This document shows positions 60,259-64,000 of a stretch of 64,000 nucleotides of DNA, one piece after another. Positions within the stretch are counted from its first letter, which is position 1; each line of letters starts with the position of its first letter. Origin of the DNA: Kudoa neothunni (Eukaryota > Cnidaria); assembly GCA_964304625.1 (NCBI GenBank), contig OZ199840.1, forward strand, positions 9,486,001 to 9,550,000, in the 5' to 3' direction. A program made the position numbers and the translations under genes. The notes below the pieces were generated by a model, which did no database searches, had not been told where the DNA came from, and saw nothing but the letters and a program-made list of their open reading frames with translations.

Positions 60259-61498
60259 ATGAAGATCCTTGAGAGTAAAATACACCACGTCGGAGAATAT
60301 TGCGTGAGAGCAATTTTGGATTTGGAACGAGTAGGTGATATCTATTGAAGGTAGAAAATTTAAAAATAACAATTTAGTTAAAACTTGACCCCGGTAGAGT
60401 ATCAATTATGGTAAATATCCCATTGGCCACCGTAGAAACAATTAAATGGATTAACGATTCCACATACACCCCTGAAACCAAAAAACTAATACTGTCACGC
60501 ATATACTACTTGGATAAAACAGAAGAGAACAATTTTTCGGTTATAAAATCAAGGATTGCAATGTGTGATGCTCAAGACCATTACGAAACAACACAACTTT
60601 TGCTGCACAAGGTGTTGAAAGATGCCCCCTACACCACAGTCTCTATGCTACAAGCTATAGTGTCGGCAAACATGCGAACTAGTATGGCAGCTCAACCAAT
60701 TATTAAATTGACTGAAGATTTCAAAATCAAGATGACCTACAATTTAAAATGCTCCCAGGCACTAAAATCACGAGATTTTGACTATGAAAAGTATTGTTTT
60801 GATTTATTTTTATCCGCAGAAATCAACATACTCTGTTTAGCTATAAGGATGATGTGTTAAGGAAATTAGGCCCATCAGCTATCAACCCAGATAACACCAT
60901 TCTTGTCAATATCATCAAAATAAAAGTGATATCACGCTTCTACATAACCAATGATATTGAGAAATATGATGATTGTTGTGAGGAAAAAGTGCGCAATTTT
61001 AGATACGGATTCCATAACTTTTTTGTTTTGATCTCGCTGACCAGGAACAAAATAAACAACGTACAAATAAGAACTGGTTGTGGTTATAACAGTGACGATG
61101 TGGTCGAAGTGCTAAATGAACTTTTCAAAAAGTACGAAACAACAAAAGATCAAATGTTGTTTGTTATGGGTCCCGGTATTCCATGGGAAAAAGAACACAT
61201 TTCCGCAATGACCAGAATTTTTGTTAACAATGAAGAACCTGTGGACTTTTTCTCTCAGGCTGGGGTATTCTGCGCTAGTTTCCAAGAACTCATACGTACA
61301 AAAAAATTCGAAGAAATATCGGGAAATGAAGCCACCTCACAATACATGTATCCACTGAAACGTTTGATGGATGACTTTGAGGTTTACATTCAAGATTGTC
61401 CAGTTATTGGGCCAGAAGAGGTTAATAGATATATAATCGAAAAATTTAAAAATTTCACCGAGTCTGTCTCAACCGAAGAACTCTATTCCCCTAAATAA
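60259..61498 (+). CDS. Unidentified 380-residue protein
   Basis: Three exons (60259-60330, 60378-60790, 60841-61498) with introns of 47 and 50 nt give 380 residues in one frame. Without the second intron the gene looks like two overlapping frames. The protein is mixed-charge, mostly helical in appearance, and has no signal peptide, membrane segment or repeat. Notable stretches are CVRAILDLERLKLDPGRVS, GCGYNSDDVVEVLNELFKK, MLFVMGPGIPWEKEHISAM and FFSQAGVFCASFQELIRTKK. Codon use is richer in GC than most neighbours and it has a TATA box, which suggests an expressed gene. I recognise no family; an intracellular soluble protein is all I can infer. Confidence 0.85.
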
Positions 61499-61919
61499 AT
61501 CCAAACCCATTAGACTCTAGTTGTAGCCATATTTTCTAATCAAACAGCTTTTTTGGTATCATATGGATTTGTTCAATTATTTATTTTTATATTTATTCAC
61601 ACAGTATAAATTATAATTCTTCATATTAACTAATGACTAAAACCAGTTTTATACATTGTTTATCTTCTTTGAATGATTCACTAATAAAGGTCACCAAACT
61701 TCTTTGATTAGTGTAGTTATGAGCTGGCATATTTTCATCGTTATAATATATATATATATTAATATTAATTAATTATGCATTTAATGATTATTAATATTTC
61801 CAAATATTAGATCTGGTAAATACTTATAAAATTTTATCTTTTAATAATTATGAAATTTTTTAGAAATTAAGAGGAACATCATTCGTTAACTTCACATTAA
61901 TTTTAATGACTCCCTAGAG
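61499..61919. other. 3' flank of the 380-residue gene
   Basis: This is AT-rich sequence with no further exon. It ends at the hAT-like element. Confidence 0.5.
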
Positions 61920-62530
61920 CAGTGTTTCTCAACCTTGGATCATATGACCCACATACGGGTCATGGCAGATGTTGTGTAGGTTATGAAAAATTTTCTGATT
62001 AGTTAATATTTAAATGAAATTAAAGATTTTTTATTATTCAAACTAATGTGCATGCAAATATTTATCATCAACGAAATAAACTTTTAAACATTTGATTTAA
62101 CATAGAACTAGATTTAAGTTATAAAATATTCAACTTTGATAAATAATGTGCCTATGTTTAAAAATATAAGAAAGTATTGGAATATCTACCAATTTTAATT
62201 TAAGGAGAAAATAGTAATGAATTTTTTCACATATTTTAGATTCAATAAGGAAAATTATATATAAAATAATTAAAATGCGAGAATATCACGAAAATCATTA
62301 AAAACATCATGTGGTAAGTCGATAAAGGAGTAGCCTAGTGGTTTAATAATTTTGGTTTCAAGCGAAATATTATTACTTCAAAGAGCAGCAAAATTAGAGC
62401 TAAATAATATTTTTAAATTAACGGAGTAAAAATAATTATGATAAAGTATACGACTTAAATTATCATATATAATACCGGATATTTTTTTGAAAACAAATGG
62501 GTCACGGCTAAAAAAGATTGGGAGACACTG
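61920..62530. mobile_element. hAT MITE, non-autonomous
   Basis: The 611-bp element begins CAGTGTTTCTCAACCTTGG and ends GATTGGGAGACACTG, an imperfect inverted repeat of the common hAT type CAGTG-x-TTCTCAACC. Flanking octamers CCCTAGAG and CTTTAATG agree only partly, so it is fairly old. It encodes nothing recognisable. It is related in type to the element at 25176. Confidence 0.75.
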
Positions 62531-62671
62531 CTTTAATGGTATATCTTTTTGTATAGTAAACCAATACCTATTAGATTCCTATTATTTTTCTAATAAAGTT
62601 TTGTCTTTGGTTTGACGAAAAAAGTTTTTTCGAGCAATTATTGTATAAGTTTTAATTTTCATTTTATCTCG

Positions 62672-63384
62672 TAATGGTCGTTGGGGTGAAATTTACCCCA
62701 TATTTTTTTGGATTAAAAATATTTCAAAAGATGTAAACAATTTATAACGTAAATATAATCAAATTCCTATGAGTAGTTTTTGTAGAAAGTAAGGAAATGT
62801 TAGATCAATTGATTAAGGCGCATGCGCCAATTATATGAAATGAGTGATTTTCTTAAAGAAGTCGTTGAACAATTAAACAAAATGTTGTTGACAACAAATA
62901 CCACTAACAAAGCAATAAAAATAGGTCTCAGCATTGTTTATACACCCCAACAGGAACCTCTTCTTAATGCAAAGCGAGAAACACGTGGATACAGTGAGAG
63001 GAAAAATGATAAAAAATTTCTTAAACGGCGCGAATATTGTTATAAATTTTATTGTCAATTTCACTCATTTAAAAACTGTTTTAACTTACCGTAACTTTCA
63101 AGAATTCTTCGTATGTTTTGTTTTAATATTTCAACTGGCGCAACACATTTAATTCCGCTGCATCAACGCAATTACTTTTTTTAATGAAACATCGATGTGT
63201 ACCGATATGGGACGGGTCGTAAACGAAGCTGATTATCGCGTGAATTACGTCAACATTTAATATACATTTACCAGTGTTTTATCCAAAGGAATTATGAATT
63301 ATTCTATGATATTGATTATTAGATTTTTTTAAAGTGTTATAATTCAAAAAAATGTGGGGTGAAATTTACCCCAAAGTCCAATAC
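62672..63384. mobile_element. Inverted-repeat element bounded by GGGGT...ACCCC near-palindromes
   Basis: The 19-mer TGGGGTGAAATTTACCCCA occurs at 62682-62700 and again at 63355-63373. Flanking bases are inverted relative to each other (TATTTTTTT after the first, AAAAAAATG before the second), so the 35 or so bases at each end form a terminal inverted repeat about 0.7 kb apart. Some piggyBac-like families carry a GGGGTCA...TGACCCC motif near their ends, but I found no TTAA at the borders, so the class is open. Overlapping frames inside do not resemble a transposase. Confidence 0.6.
62818..62827. promoter_or_regulatory. GCGCATGCGC palindrome, NRF1-type site
   Basis: The context AAGGCGCATGCGCCAAT holds the core 10-mer, though the base before it does not fit the full NRF1 consensus. 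It lies inside the inverted-repeat element at 62672-63384. Confidence 0.4.
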
Positions 63385-64000
63385 ACGTTCAAGGTTTTTG
63401 GTATCTAACATTTTTTGTTCGGATACCGAAATTTCGTTTAGACAAAGCTTACTGTGTGCGCTTGCGCGAAATGGAAATTTGGTGGTCGCTACAGGTTATA
63501 TTTTTCACGATTCTAAGTTTGATTTATTTTTAAAATGCAATTTTACTATATATAAGTTAGAATAATGATTAAAAGGTAAGAACATTGCTTTAAGATGTAG
63601 TAAAATCTAGATCTAATGTGGGATGCCCGCGCATACCATTGAGAAGTGAAAACATAATATTACTGCATTGTATTAGAATGAAACTTTCTAAATTCAACAA
63701 CTGAGTTATTATTAATAAATTAATCATTTCTTTCCGATTCGTATATTGTAGGTTGTATAAATAAAGATCATAAGAATAATTAAAACACTAATAAGTAGAA
63801 GTTTCGCAGAGTTCTCCATAAAGATTTTTAATATTTCTTCTTTATTTAAGATAAGACTTACGCTAATGACCTTCTATTAATTGGTGAAAATTACGACTCG
63901 CTAAGATTTTTGGGGGTGAGAGTGTTGCGGAAAAAGTACTAAAGTGTGATTATTGTTGGATTGAGCCAGCTCCATAGATACATTGATCTTATGAAATCAC
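63385..64000. other. Window end, nothing recognised
   Basis: A 68-codon plus-strand frame beginning at 63359 overlaps the end of the inverted-repeat element and is doubtful. No gene, RNA or repeat could be supported. Confidence 0.45.

Noticed and set aside
60408-61498. Two overlapping genes or a programmed frameshift at about 60850
   Set aside because: A 50-nt GT-AG intron at 60791-60840 joins both parts in one frame.
62321-62376. tRNA-like sequence (TAGCCTAGTGGTT box A, GGTTTCAAG box B-like)
   Set aside because: Box spacing is too short, no acceptor stem or anticodon arm can be drawn, and it lies inside a hAT MITE.

Overview
This window is AT-rich nuclear DNA from an animal. The genes that can be recognised are eukaryotic, and several are typical of metazoans: a beta integrin, AMPK beta, CHMP2A of ESCRT-III, Arp3, TFIIIB subunit BDP1, and secreted Kunitz proteins. 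Nearly all introns I could place are 42-100 nt and most are 43-60 nt, so genes are cut into many short exons. Tiny introns, high AT content and derived proteins suggest a fast-evolving animal with a reduced genome. A myxozoan or an orthonectid would fit, but nothing here proves the lineage.

Layout. 0.2-1.8 kb (-): a hexokinase gene whose frame breaks in about three places. 1.8-4.8 kb: weak coding fragments only. 4.8-10.0 kb: two DNA transposons side by side, a piggyBac element with intact TTAA-flanked ends and a Merlin-type element with inverted repeats of about 270 bp. 11.0-19.0 kb (-): a large gene for a type I membrane protein built from about 14-15 tandem fibronectin-III-like modules that share a cysteine motif. 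19.3-25.8 kb: a transposon graveyard (Mutator-like relic, pogo/Tigger-like relic with a hAT MITE inside it, a second piggyBac relic, another hAT MITE). 26.7-27.8 kb (+): CHMP2A. 30.5-33.5 kb (+): integrin beta. 36.2-38.1 kb (-): Arp3. 40.4-41.4 kb (-): BDP1. 42.7-43.8 kb: mariner-like MITE. 44.5-45.5 kb (+): AMPK beta. 48.9-50.2 kb (+): five-domain Kunitz protein. 51.1-51.75 kb (-): a dead Kunitz paralogue. 52.4-53.7 kb: second Mutator-like relic. 54.5-59.3 kb (-): one or two unidentified, exon-dense genes with an SH2-like segment. 60.3-61.5 kb (+): an unidentified 380-residue protein with a good TATA box. 61.9-63.4 kb: two inverted-repeat elements.

Six gene models close exactly after splicing, with exon lengths summing to whole codons: Arp3 410 aa, CHMP2A 242 aa, integrin beta 682 aa, AMPK beta 222 aa, Kunitz 324 aa, and the unknown 380 aa. 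This argues that the assembly is sound and that the breaks in the hexokinase and in the second Kunitz gene are real. The genes form no obvious pathway: they cover cytoskeleton (Arp3), adhesion (integrin, FN3-like protein), membrane remodelling (CHMP2A), energy sensing (AMPK beta, hexokinase), Pol III transcription (BDP1) and secreted protease inhibition (Kunitz). All mobile elements recognised are DNA transposons. I saw no LTR element, LINE or virus-derived sequence.
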